Part shown: positions 1 through 6,943 of the stretch, piece by piece | How positions within the stretch are numbered: the stretch's first letter is position 1 | Layout of the letters: each line of letters opens with the position of its first letter | NCBI GenBank assembly: GCA_012962735.1 | Contig: DTXA01000053.1 | Location: forward strand, 1 to 13,272 | Direction of reading: 5' to 3' | Origin: Candidatus Latescibacterota bacterium | GTDB lineage: Bacteria; Latescibacterota; 4484-107; B68-G9 | DNA: 13,272 nt | The notes under the pieces: model-generated | What the model saw: only the letters and a program-made list of their open reading frames with translations | What the model was told of the DNA's origin: nothing | Databases searched by the model: none | Made by a program: the position numbers and the translations under genes

Positions 1-1
1 A

Positions 2-64
2 GTGATCGACCACAGAGATTATGATGTGGTAAAGCCTATGGTAACCTTGATCAACGGTCGCTGA
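2..64 (+). CDS. 3' end of an unidentified upstream gene (partial)
   Basis: An open frame enters from the left edge and ends at a TGA at 62-64. It gives 20 residues, VIDHRDYDVVKPMVTLINGR. The composition is protein-like, and the frame closes 24 bp before the helicase start on the same strand, so it is probably the tail of the preceding gene in the same transcription unit. Too little is present to name a family. Confidence 0.5.
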   Translation: MIDHRDYDVVKPMVTLINGR

Positions 65-88
65 GGCCTCCCAAATAGAGGAAAACCC

Positions 89-2221
89 GTGCCAGAGTAT
101 CTTGAAGGCACCATAGAGCGGATCACGTATCAGTCCGAGGAGACGGGCTATACCGTAGCCCGGCTCCAGCCTAAGGGACGCCGGCAGGAACTGGTGACGG
201 TTGTTGGCCAAATGGCCTCTATCAGCCCCGGAGAGAGCGTCCGATTGGAGGGTTTCTGGGTGAACCATCCCCAGTACGGGCGACAGTTCAAGTTCACGAA
301 GTATACGACGGTCTATCCTGTCACCGTGGAGGGGATCTGTAGATACCTGGGATCAGGTCTAATCAAGGGGATTGGGCCTGTGACGGCAGGGAGGATAGTG
401 AGGCATTTCGGAATTAAGACCTTGGAGATCATAGAAAAAAACCCCGACAGACTTATAGAGGTGCCCGGCATGGGCCCCAAGCGGGTTGAGATTATAAGGA
501 GGGGATGGAAGGCCCAAAAGCACATCAAGGAAGTAATGCTCTTCCTTCAGTCACACGAGGTCAGCACCGCCTACGCGGTCAAGATCTACAAGCAATACGG
601 CGATGAGGCTATCTCTATCGTGAGGGAGAACCCCTACCGGCTGGAGCGAGACATCTGGGGAATCGGATTTCTCACAGCCGACAGGATTGCCCAGAGCCTG
701 GGCATCGAAGAGGACTCCCCCGAGAGGATAAAAGCAGGGATACGCTACGTGCTCAATCAGGCGACAGAGGATGGGCATGTTTTCCTCCCCAGGGAGGAGC
801 TCCTGAGGGCCACGGAGGAGGCCCTGAAGGTTGATCCCTCCCTTCTTCCCCGTGGGCTTGAGAAGCTGACAAAAGAAGAAGGTGTCGTCGTAGAGGACGA
901 TAGGGTTTACCTTCCTCCTTTCTACCTGGCGGAGGTTGGGATAGCAAGGTCGCTCCATCGGCTCCTGAGCAGCTCGAGCCCCTATGAGATAGAGGACATA
1001 GAAAGACAGATTTCCCATCTCGAGCGCAGGTTCGGGATACGCTACGAGGAAAGCCAGAAGGAAGCCATAAGGACCGCTGCTGAAAGTAAGGTTATGGTCC
1101 TGACAGGAGGCCCGGGCACGGGCAAGACCACGATCACAAAGGGTATCATCAGGCTTTTCGAGGACAGAGGGATGCAGGTGTTACTCTGTTCCCCCACAGG
1201 CAGGGCGGCAAAGAGGCTTTCCGAGGTCACGGGCAGGGAGGCGAAGACCATCCACAGGATGCTGGGGTATAAACCCGACGAGGGATTTGAAAGGAACCAG
1301 GACAACCCCTTAAGGGCCGATGCCCTTATCGTGGATGAGTCCTCGATGATAGATACCATACTTATGCACAACCTACTCAAGGCCATCCCGGATCATACAA
1401 AACTTATCTTAGTGGGAGATGTGGATCAGCTTCCCTCGGTTGGGGCTGGCAACGTGCTGAGGGACATCATAGACTCCGGCCTCGTCCCAGTGGTTAGACT
1501 CACCCACATCTTCCGACAGGCCAGAGAAAGCCATATCGTGGTCAACGCCCACAGAATCAACCAGGGAAAGTTCCCGTACATCGACAACCGGAAAGCCAGA
1601 GACTTCTTCTTCGTGGAGGAAAAGGACCCAGAAAGGATCGTCCAGCTCATCAGGGAACTATGTGCCGAAAGGCTTCCCAGGCGCTATGGGTACGACCCAA
1701 TAGAGGACATCCAGGTTCTTTGCCCGATGTACAAAGGCCAGACCGGTGCCATCCACCTAAACAGGGTGCTTCAGGAAAGCCTGAACCCGGCCCCTTCGCT
1801 CTGGCGAAGAGGCGAGACCGAATACAAGATCGGGGACAAGGTGATGCAGATAAGGAACAACTACGAAAAAGGGGTCTTCAATGGGGACATAGGAAGGATA
1901 CTTGCGATAGACCCGGAGGAACAGACTGTGGAAGTGCTCTTCGACGAGCCTGTGATCTACGACTTCGGGGAACTTGACGAATTGGCCTTGGCCTATGCGG
2001 TCTCAGTCCACAAGGCCCAGGGCTCTGAGTACAAGGCTGTGATCATGCCTTTGACCACCCAGCACTATATGTTGCTTCAGAGGAATCTCCTGTATACTGC
2101 GATCACCAGGGCAAAAGAGCTGGTGGTGCTCATTGGCACCAAGAAGGCTTTAGGAATAGTGGTGAGGAACGCCAAGATAGCCCAAAGGTATACTGCCCTC
2201 TCCGAGAAGCTGCGTCATTAA
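89..2221 (+). CDS. recD2: RecD2-type ATP-dependent DNA helicase (YrrC/RecD-like, SF1B)
   Basis: This is a 710-residue protein of the RecD2 family, a 5'-3' single-strand DNA translocase and helicase that works without RecB or RecC in DNA repair and replication-fork maintenance. Visible parts in order: an N-terminal OB-like region (about 1-80); tandem helix-hairpin-helix segments (GIGPVTAGRI, VPGMGPKRVE, IWGIGFLTADRI, about 90-210); Walker A GGPGTGKTT (about 340-348); Walker B ALIVDESSMID (about 411-421); DVDQLPSVGAGN (about 444-455); LTHIFRQA; and near the C-terminus SVHKAQGSEY and LYTAITRAKE, the SF1 motifs V/VI. Length is normal for RecD2. The start is GTG at 89, preceded by AGAGGAAAA. No recB or recC lies nearby, as expected for RecD2. 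The downstream small ORF begins 11 bp after the stop with its own strong ribosome site, so the two are probably co-transcribed. Confidence 0.95.
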   Translation: MPEYLEGTIERITYQSEETGYTVARLQPKGRRQELVTVVGQMASISPGESVRLEGFWVNHPQYGRQFKFTKYTTVYPVTVEGICRYLGSGLIKGIGPVTAGRIVRHFGIKTLEIIEKNPDRLIEVPGMGPKRVEIIRRGWKAQKHIKEVMLFLQSHEVSTAYAVKIYKQYGDEAISIVRENPYRLERDIWGIGFLTADRIAQSLGIEEDSPERIKAGIRYVLNQATEDGHVFLPREELLRATEEALKVDPSLLPRGLEKLTKEEGVVVEDDRVYLPPFYLAEVGIARSLHRLLSSSSPYEIEDIERQISHLERRFGIRYEESQKEAIRTAAESKVMVLTGGPGTGKTTITKGIIRLFEDRGMQVLLCSPTGRAAKRLSEVTGREAKTIHRMLGYKPDEGFERNQDNPLRADALIVDESSMIDTILMHNLLKAIPDHTKLILVGDVDQLPSVGAGNVLRDIIDSGLVPVVRLTHIFRQARESHIVVNAHRINQGKFPYIDNRKARDFFFVEEKDPERIVQLIRELCAERLPRRYGYDPIEDIQVLCPMYKGQTGAIHLNRVLQESLNPAPSLWRRGETEYKIGDKVMQIRNNYEKGVFNGDIGRILAIDPEEQTVEVLFDEPVIYDFGELDELALAYAVSVHKAQGSEYKAVIMPLTTQHYMLLQRNLLYTAITRAKELVVLIGTKKALGIVVRNAKIAQRYTALSEKLRH

Positions 2222-2232
2222 AGGAGGGGACC

Positions 2233-2602
2233 ATGCGCCAGATGGGGTCGCATGTCTTGAGCTTGGCTGTCATATCTGAAAGGCCGCCCTCGGTAGACCT
2301 CGAAGGTAGCAAGTACTTATGCGATACAGCTGAAAAGAGCAGGAAATTCGGCATGGTCGCCACAGCGGCAGGTGCTGGAGCTTTTTCAGGACATAAGCGT
2401 TCGCTCCGACTTGGGCGTGGAGGAGGTGGCCAAGTTCGGCAGGATAGGGATAGTCGGAACTTCCCTAAGAGGTGGTTTTGCAGGCGAAGTTGTGACCTAC
2501 AGGATAGACTATTACAGCCCGAGCGGCTTTGGGTTTAGGGCCAGGACGACAGCTTTGATCACCTGCACGGATGGCAAGGTAAGCTCGATCTCCCTTCCCT
2601 GA
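2233..2602 (+). pseudogene. small gene of unknown function, apparently frameshifted
   Basis: An ATG at 2233 follows a very strong ribosome site (AAGGAGGGG at 2221-2229), so translation here was once favoured. The frame from that ATG reads sensibly only for about 20-45 residues and then becomes arginine-rich and unlike a protein. The +1 frame, open from 2297 to a TGA at 2600-2602, reads well: it includes YAIQLKRAGNSAW, SDLGVEEVAKFGRIGIVG, VVTYRIDYYSPSGFGFRA and ALITCTDGKVSSISLP. The simplest reading is one gene of about 120 codons with a frameshift near 2290-2300, either a real mutation or an assembly error. Alternatively only the downstream part is expressed, from GTG 2372 (76 residues). The C-terminal half looks like beta-strand-rich secreted or lipoprotein-type sequence, but I recognise no family. 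Confidence 0.5.
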
Positions 2603-2616
2603 AAAAGAAGCTACAG

Positions 2617-2922
2617 ATGTTAGAGGGGATTATTGGGGCGTTTCTGTTGGCCTTTTGCTTAAAGGCGATCCACGATCTGTTTGTCCGGAGACAGAAGGGC
2701 CATGTTTGGCCCAAACGTGGACAAAAACTTAGTGAACCTGAAGCTTACTCCTCCACAAAAAGGGTAACCTACACCCTCTCGGAGGACCTGGTAAAGAAGG
2801 TTGAGGAATATGCCCAGAAGAGGAAGATCACCGTTACAAGGGCAATCAATGAGATTGTGCGCAGGGGGTTGACCGAGGGAGATTCTTGGGGATCATCTAT
2901 CACACCGCGACGGTCAGTCTGA
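2617..2922 (+). CDS. ribbon-helix-helix domain protein with hydrophobic N-terminus
   Basis: A 101-residue protein. Residues about 4-23 (GIIGAFLLAFCLKAIHDLFV) are hydrophobic and are followed by the basic stretch RRQKGHVWPKR, which suits a short membrane anchor with the rest in the cytoplasm. Residues about 48-92 form a CopG/Arc-type ribbon-helix-helix: the strand KRVTYTLSEDL, helix VKKVEEYAQKRK, turn ITVTR and helix AINEIVRRGL. Such domains dimerise and bind DNA; many are antitoxins or small regulators. The ATG is the only sensible start and has just a weak purine-rich site (GAAAAAGAAG) upstream. No toxin gene follows, which argues against a simple toxin-antitoxin pair. The family call is firm; membrane attachment is inferred only from hydrophobicity, and a Lys and a charged pair within the segment weaken it. 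Confidence 0.7.
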   Translation: MLEGIIGAFLLAFCLKAIHDLFVRRQKGHVWPKRGQKLSEPEAYSSTKRVTYTLSEDLVKKVEEYAQKRKITVTRAINEIVRRGLTEGDSWGSSITPRRSV

Positions 2923-2988
2923 TCAAGGTGCTTCAAGAGCAGAGGATGATTGTACTACACTCAAAACTGGACACTACAGGGGTACACT

Positions 2989-4260
2989 ATGACAAACATG
3001 AAACGTTTCGTTGGCTCCCTTTTGTCGCTGGGTATAGTTTGCCTCATCTTTGTCTCCCGTTCTTATTCGCAAGATGAACGAGGCAGCACTGAAGCGCTGA
3101 GGAGCAGTGCTCCGAGGGTCTATATAGATTGCGACCGATGCGACATAGATTTTATCAGGACCGAGATCACATTCGTAAACTACGTAAGGGATAGGAAAGA
3201 GGCGCAGATCCACATATTTATCACAACCCAGAGGACCGGAAGCGGGGGTACGGAGTACACTGTTACATTTATAGGCCAGCGAGATTATGCAGGAATGAAC
3301 GATACCTTGAAGTTCGTCTCTGAACCGACTGACACCGAAGATCAAATTCGACGTGGGATCGTGCGGGTGCTCAAGATGGGTTTGGTCCGCTACGTGGCTA
3401 AAACCAACCTTGCAGATCAAATTTCCATCTCGTTTAAGCGACAAGCCAAGCCGACTTCCATGGAGGATAGGTGGGACAACTGGATATTCAACATCGAGCT
3501 CGACAACTTTCTCAGAGGGGAGAAGGCGAACAAGTCCATCTGGCTCCACGGTTCCCTATCCGCCAACAGGATAACTCCCGACCTGAAGATAAGGTTTTCC
3601 ATGTACGCCAGCTACAACGAGCGCAAATTCGAACTCGAGGACAGCACTATATCTAGTCTCTCGAGGAAACAGGGCCTCTGGGGGTTGGTAGTGAAGAGCA
3701 TAGATGACCACTTCTCGGTGGGGATATCTGGGTTTGTATACTCGTCCACCTATGATAACATAAAGCTGGCCTTTTCCCTGGCCCCTGCAATCGAGTATAA
3801 CCTCTTCCCCTATTCTGAGTCCACCAGGAGGGAGCTTCGCTTCCTCTACAGGGTGGGCTACATGTCCTCCCGTTACAACGAGGAGACCATCTTCGACAAG
3901 ACCTCCGAAATTTTATTCGATGAAGTTCTCTCCGTCACGCTGGAGGTGAAGCAGACCTGGGGATCTGTGAGCGCCACATTGGAAGGTTCCCATTACTTTC
4001 ACGATTTCAGCAAGAACCGATTGCAATTGTCCAGCAATCTATCCCTGCACCTCTTCAAAGGGCTCTCCCTTCGTCTGTCCGGACGGATCTTTATGATCCA
4101 CGACCAGCTGTCGTTGCCCAAACGTGAGGCAACCCCAGAAGAAGTCTTACTGCGGCGTACTCAACTCGCCACCCAATACAAATACAGCGGTTCAGTGGGA
4201 TTGAGCTACACGTTCGGGTCCATCTACAAAAACGTAGTCAACCCCCGTTTCGGAGATTAG
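2989..4260 (+). CDS. exported protein, probable outer-membrane beta-barrel (conserved, unknown role)
   Basis: 423 residues from ATG 2989, which is preceded by ACAGGGG at suitable distance; a second ATG lies three codons on. A TTG at 2950 would only add residues before the signal peptide. The N-terminus, MTNMKRFVGSLLSLGIVCLI with FVSRSYSQ after it, is a signal peptide cleaved near the last Ser. The next ~130 residues hold a soluble region with DCDRCDIDFIRTEITFVNYV, ITTQRTGSGGTEYTVTFIG and RRGIVRVLKMGLVRYVAKT. This resembles a conserved domain I associate with Bacteroidetes-related proteins. The remainder alternates polar and hydrophobic residues with aromatic strand ends (ISFKRQ, LHGSLSANRI, IRFSMYASY, RFLYRVGYMSS, GSVGLSYTFG), as in an outer-membrane barrel, and closes with SIYKNVVNPRF. 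It implies a two-membrane cell. Function unknown. Confidence 0.75.
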   Translation: MTNMKRFVGSLLSLGIVCLIFVSRSYSQDERGSTEALRSSAPRVYIDCDRCDIDFIRTEITFVNYVRDRKEAQIHIFITTQRTGSGGTEYTVTFIGQRDYAGMNDTLKFVSEPTDTEDQIRRGIVRVLKMGLVRYVAKTNLADQISISFKRQAKPTSMEDRWDNWIFNIELDNFLRGEKANKSIWLHGSLSANRITPDLKIRFSMYASYNERKFELEDSTISSLSRKQGLWGLVVKSIDDHFSVGISGFVYSSTYDNIKLAFSLAPAIEYNLFPYSESTRRELRFLYRVGYMSSRYNEETIFDKTSEILFDEVLSVTLEVKQTWGSVSATLEGSHYFHDFSKNRLQLSSNLSLHLFKGLSLRLSGRIFMIHDQLSLPKREATPEEVLLRRTQLATQYKYSGSVGLSYTFGSIYKNVVNPRFGD

Positions 4261-4381
4261 GAGACAGCTTCAGGTACAACGTCGGGGGCTCGATCTGGTC
4301 CAACTGTGCGCCAGGAAGGGCGTCCACCGATCAGTTGGTGTTTCTCGCCTCCCTCAGAAATTCTTCCTCATCTATCCTCCG
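4261..4381. other. convergent intergenic interval, no clear terminator
   Basis: This stretch separates the plus-strand outer-membrane protein gene from minus-strand genes that converge on it. I looked for a GC-rich hairpin followed by a T tract on either strand and saw none. The only coding-like sequence is the minus-strand continuation past the in-frame TGA at 4382-4384, described with the small ORF. Confidence 0.4.
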
Positions 4382-4522
4382 TCATCCGAGATGGAAGAAG
4401 TTGGCGTTGTACCCCTCGAGGAGCCTCTGTCGGTCGATCCATATTCTGCCGCCGTCCAGGCTGTGGATGGCCCAAAGTTCAAGCCAACAGTCGTCCTTCG
4501 GCTCGCCGAGCTTTCCATTCAC
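4382..4522 (-). CDS. small hypothetical protein; frame continues past its TGA
   Basis: A 46-codon ORF starts at GTG 4522, 13 bp after the stop of the potassium transporter gene. It reads well as protein: GKLGEPKDDCWLELWAIHS, then DGGRIWIDRQRLLEGYNANF. No family is recognised. The TGA at 4384-4382 is followed in the same frame by a further acidic segment, RRIDEEEFLREARNTN, up to a second TGA at 4333-4331. The full open stretch would be 63 residues if the first TGA were read through or were originally a sense codon such as TGG. No strong ribosome site is visible; GGGGTGA inside the end of the upstream gene is the nearest. It may be a real small gene coupled to the transporter, or a decayed remnant. 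Confidence 0.4.
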   Translation of the reverse strand: MNGKLGEPKDDCWLELWAIHSLDGGRIWIDRQRLLEGYNANFFHLG

Positions 4523-4535
4523 GCCAGCTTGAACA

Positions 4536-5909
4536 TCACCCCGTCATAACCCTCGCAGAGGGCAACCTCCGGGCCCCCTCGTAGGCTCGCTCCCTTATGG
4601 CCAGGGTCAAAGTCAGGGGTCCCAGCCTCCCTGCGAACATCAGCGTCACTACTAAGACCCTCCCCAGGGGGGTGAGGTACGGCGTGGCACCTGTGCTCAG
4701 TCCCACCGTGCCGAAGGCCGAGACCGCCTCGAAGGCCACCCCCAAAGGCCTCCCTGCCTGCGTGGCCAAGAGCAGGGCAGCGAATGTCCCCAAAAGCCCG
4801 GTTCCCACCACAGCTATGGACACCGCCCTGTACACCAACCGAGGCGAGAGCGCCCTCCCGAAGGCCTCCACCTCCTCCCTGCCCCTCAGGGCCGCCCGCA
4901 CCGAAAGGACGAGTATCCCCAAGGTGGTGGTCTTGACCCCCCCGCCGGTGCCCCCTGGGGATGCCCCCACGAACATCCAGATCATAAGCAAAAACAGCGT
5001 GGCCCCCCGCAGGGCCCCGATCTCCACCGTGTTGAACCCAGCGGTGCGGGCCGTGACCGACTGGAACCAGGCGGCCATTATCTTCTGTCCGATGGGAAGC
5101 CCCTTCAACGTGTTCCCCCACTCGAGCCACAGGAACCACCCCATCCCCGCGGCCAACAGCCCGCCCGTAACTATCAGCACCAGCTTGGTGTGCACCGAAA
5201 GCGGGGACCTCCTCCTCCAGAAGAGGCGCCCCAAGGTATCCCTCTGAATCAGCTCCATCGTCACGGGAAACCCCAACCCCCCTAAGATTATCAACAGGCT
5301 CATCGTCATCACTATCCCCAAGTCCCCCTTGAATCCCACCAAGCTATCCCGAAAGAGTGAGAACCCAGCGTTGCAGAAGGCCGAGACCGAATGGAAGACG
5401 CCGAGGTAAGCAGCTCTGCCCCAGTCCGGATACCACCTGTGCCATATAAGCGCCAGGACTACAGCCCCGACAAGCTCGACCAAGAAGGTCATCTTGAGGA
5501 TGAAGCCGATGAGCCGCACCAGGCTCTTGGCGTCCGCCTGGTCCATCACCTCCTGGAGGGCCGCCCGCTGCCTTATCCCCAGCCTCCTTCCTAAAGCCAG
5601 GGCCACGAAGCTCGAGAAGGTCATTATCCCTAAGGCCCCCACCTGGATCATGGCTAATATCACCCCCTGGCCGAAGCCCGAGAAGTACGCGCCGGTGTCC
5701 TCGACTATAAGCCCGGTCACGCAGGTGGCCGACGTAGCGGTGAAAAGTGCGGTCAGGAAGTCGGCCCCTTGTCCGTCCCGGGTGGCCGGGGGCAGCATAA
5801 GCAGGGTGGTCCCCAGAACTATGACACCCAAAAAGCTTAGGGCCAAGAGCCTGGCCGGATTGGAGAAAGGGGGCCCTTGACGGAGGCCCCCCGTCGTCCT
5901 CCCCATCAT
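4536..5909 (-). CDS. potassium uptake transmembrane subunit, KtrB/TrkH family
   Basis: A 457-residue integral membrane protein of the Trk/Ktr/HKT superfamily, which forms the ion-conducting subunit for K+ (or Na+-coupled K+) uptake. It shows the four pore-loop repeats with selectivity-filter glycines: TCVTGL (62-67), FCNAGFS (178-184), TARTAGFN (286-293) and FGTVGLSTG (399-407). It also has the conserved intramembrane loop GASPGGTGGGVKTTT (315-329). The start NPARLLALSFLGVIVLGTTL and LPPAT, and the overall length, fit KtrB better than the longer TrkH. The ATG overlaps the stop of the upstream oxidoreductase in an ATGA, indicating translational coupling. The regulatory RCK subunit KtrA/TrkA that normally partners it is not in the window, so it must be encoded elsewhere or be absent. 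Confidence 0.93.
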   Translation of the reverse strand: MMGRTTGGLRQGPPFSNPARLLALSFLGVIVLGTTLLMLPPATRDGQGADFLTALFTATSATCVTGLIVEDTGAYFSGFGQGVILAMIQVGALGIMTFSSFVALALGRRLGIRQRAALQEVMDQADAKSLVRLIGFILKMTFLVELVGAVVLALIWHRWYPDWGRAAYLGVFHSVSAFCNAGFSLFRDSLVGFKGDLGIVMTMSLLIILGGLGFPVTMELIQRDTLGRLFWRRRSPLSVHTKLVLIVTGGLLAAGMGWFLWLEWGNTLKGLPIGQKIMAAWFQSVTARTAGFNTVEIGALRGATLFLLMIWMFVGASPGGTGGGVKTTTLGILVLSVRAALRGREEVEAFGRALSPRLVYRAVSIAVVGTGLLGTFAALLLATQAGRPLGVAFEAVSAFGTVGLSTGATPYLTPLGRVLVVTLMFAGRLGPLTLTLAIRERAYEGARRLPSARVMTG

Positions 5910-6772
5910 TCCCGTACCCGTACTTCCCGGCCCGTGCGGAGGGACCGCTCGACGGCCTGCAACACCTCCACGCTAAGCAGCATCTCGTCGTGCGGTATCG
6001 GCAGCTCCCCGGTCCGAACCATCCTGAGGAAGACCTTCATCCCCTCCCGGTAACAGGTGGAGGTGTCCACCTCGTGCGCCCTCGTCCCCTGGCCGTATGC
6101 GACCAAGTGGAACCCGGGCTTTGCATCCCCCAATAGACTTAGGGCGATCAGCTTCCCGTCTCGGTACCGGACCGCCGCTAAGACGTTCTTCCCGGATTCG
6201 ACGGAGCGCACCGAGGCCACATCCGTCCCGAACGCCGCCAACATAAGCTCGACAGCGTGCACCCCGTAAAAGAAGATCCCCCCGTATTCGCTCTCCCTGT
6301 CAGCGGGGCTCGTGCTGGCCCCGGCGGTCACGGGAGCTATCTCCTCTAACCTCCCTATGAACCTCATGGTCTTTGTGGCGAACCTCAGAGTAGAGTACGA
6401 GGTGATGGGGGTGCCGTGCCTTTCCGCAGCAGCTATCATCCTTTTAGCATCCGGGGGCTTGATCGCGAAGGGCTTGTCCACGAAGGTCGGTATCCCGGCC
6501 CGGATGAATGGGAGGGCGTACTTCGCATGCAGGTCCCCGTGTCGGAAAACCACCATAACAGCGTCCACCCTCCCCAACATCTCCTTTGGGTCCTCGACGA
6601 TCTCGGGTATTGCCCCCTCCTCGGCCACCTCCCTATTGCGGGCATCGTCGAACCCGAAGAGGGCTACTACCTCTGCCCCCTTTATGTACCCCGGCGTATC
6701 TTCCCTGTTGCAGAGCTTAGAGAACTGGATGGCGTGCGAGTTGTCCGAGCCCACGATCCCTATCCTGATCAT
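5906..6772 (-). CDS. Gfo/Idh/MocA-family NAD(P)-dependent oxidoreductase
   Basis: A 288-residue protein. The N-terminal Rossmann fold starts at residue 2 with RIGIVGSDNSH (residues 3-13), followed by strand and loop EVVALFGFDD (34-43), VDAVMVVFRHGDLHAKYA (69-86) and the DKP motif in VDKPFAIKP (98-106; usually EKP in the family). The C-terminal domain contains YGVHAVELMLAAFG (169-182), equivalent to the G-x-H-x-x-D segment carrying a catalytic-region His. Members oxidise or reduce hydroxyls of sugars, inositols or related compounds. At 288 residues it is somewhat short (family usually 330-400), so the C-terminal domain is reduced. ATG at 6772 is preceded by AAAGGGGGAAG. It overlaps the transporter gene downstream by 4 bp and lies after the sulfatase-fold gene, a combination seen in carbohydrate clusters. 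The substrate cannot be read from sequence. Confidence 0.85.
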   Translation of the reverse strand: MIRIGIVGSDNSHAIQFSKLCNREDTPGYIKGAEVVALFGFDDARNREVAEEGAIPEIVEDPKEMLGRVDAVMVVFRHGDLHAKYALPFIRAGIPTFVDKPFAIKPPDAKRMIAAAERHGTPITSYSTLRFATKTMRFIGRLEEIAPVTAGASTSPADRESEYGGIFFYGVHAVELMLAAFGTDVASVRSVESGKNVLAAVRYRDGKLIALSLLGDAKPGFHLVAYGQGTRAHEVDTSTCYREGMKVFLRMVRTGELPIPHDEMLLSVEVLQAVERSLRTGREVRVRE

Positions 6773-6943
6773 CTCTTCCCCCTTTCTCAGTGAGCCTCTT
6801 TATGTTACCCAGCACCTTCTCCACCTGCCTCCCTCGGACCAGCGCCCGAGGAGCCTGCCCAGCCCTTTATCCGTAGGTGTCTCGACCGAAATGCTCACCC
6901 CAGGGGTTGGGGCGAAGTAGAAGAAATATAGCGTTCACCCATG
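6773..6943 (-). other. intergenic gap with coding-like fragments
   Basis: Between the sulfatase-fold and oxidoreductase genes the minus strand holds two short readable frames in different phases. Around 6898-6840 it reads SISVETPTDKGLGRLL. Shifted by one frame, from about 6840 into the start of the next gene, it reads RALVRGRQVEKVLGNIKRL. Together they could be the remains of one small protein with a frameshift, but GC-rich sequence produces such patterns by chance. No ribosome site precedes either piece. The gap ends in the ribosome site of the oxidoreductase. Confidence 0.2.

Noticed and set aside
2950..2988. Upstream TTG start for the outer-membrane protein
   Set aside because: It would put 13 polar residues before the signal peptide; ATG 2989 has a better site.
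4382..4384. Selenocysteine codon at the in-frame TGA
   Set aside because: No convincing SECIS-like hairpin is visible right after it and no Sec-protein family is recognised; kept only as an unexplained in-frame stop.
4597..5247. Plus-strand 216-codon ORF
   Set aside because: It lies wholly opposite the KtrB/TrkH gene, whose pore motifs are unmistakable; its composition is that of an antisense shadow.
6312..6920. Plus-strand 202-codon ORF
   Set aside because: Antisense to the oxidoreductase gene, without ribosome site or recognisable motif.
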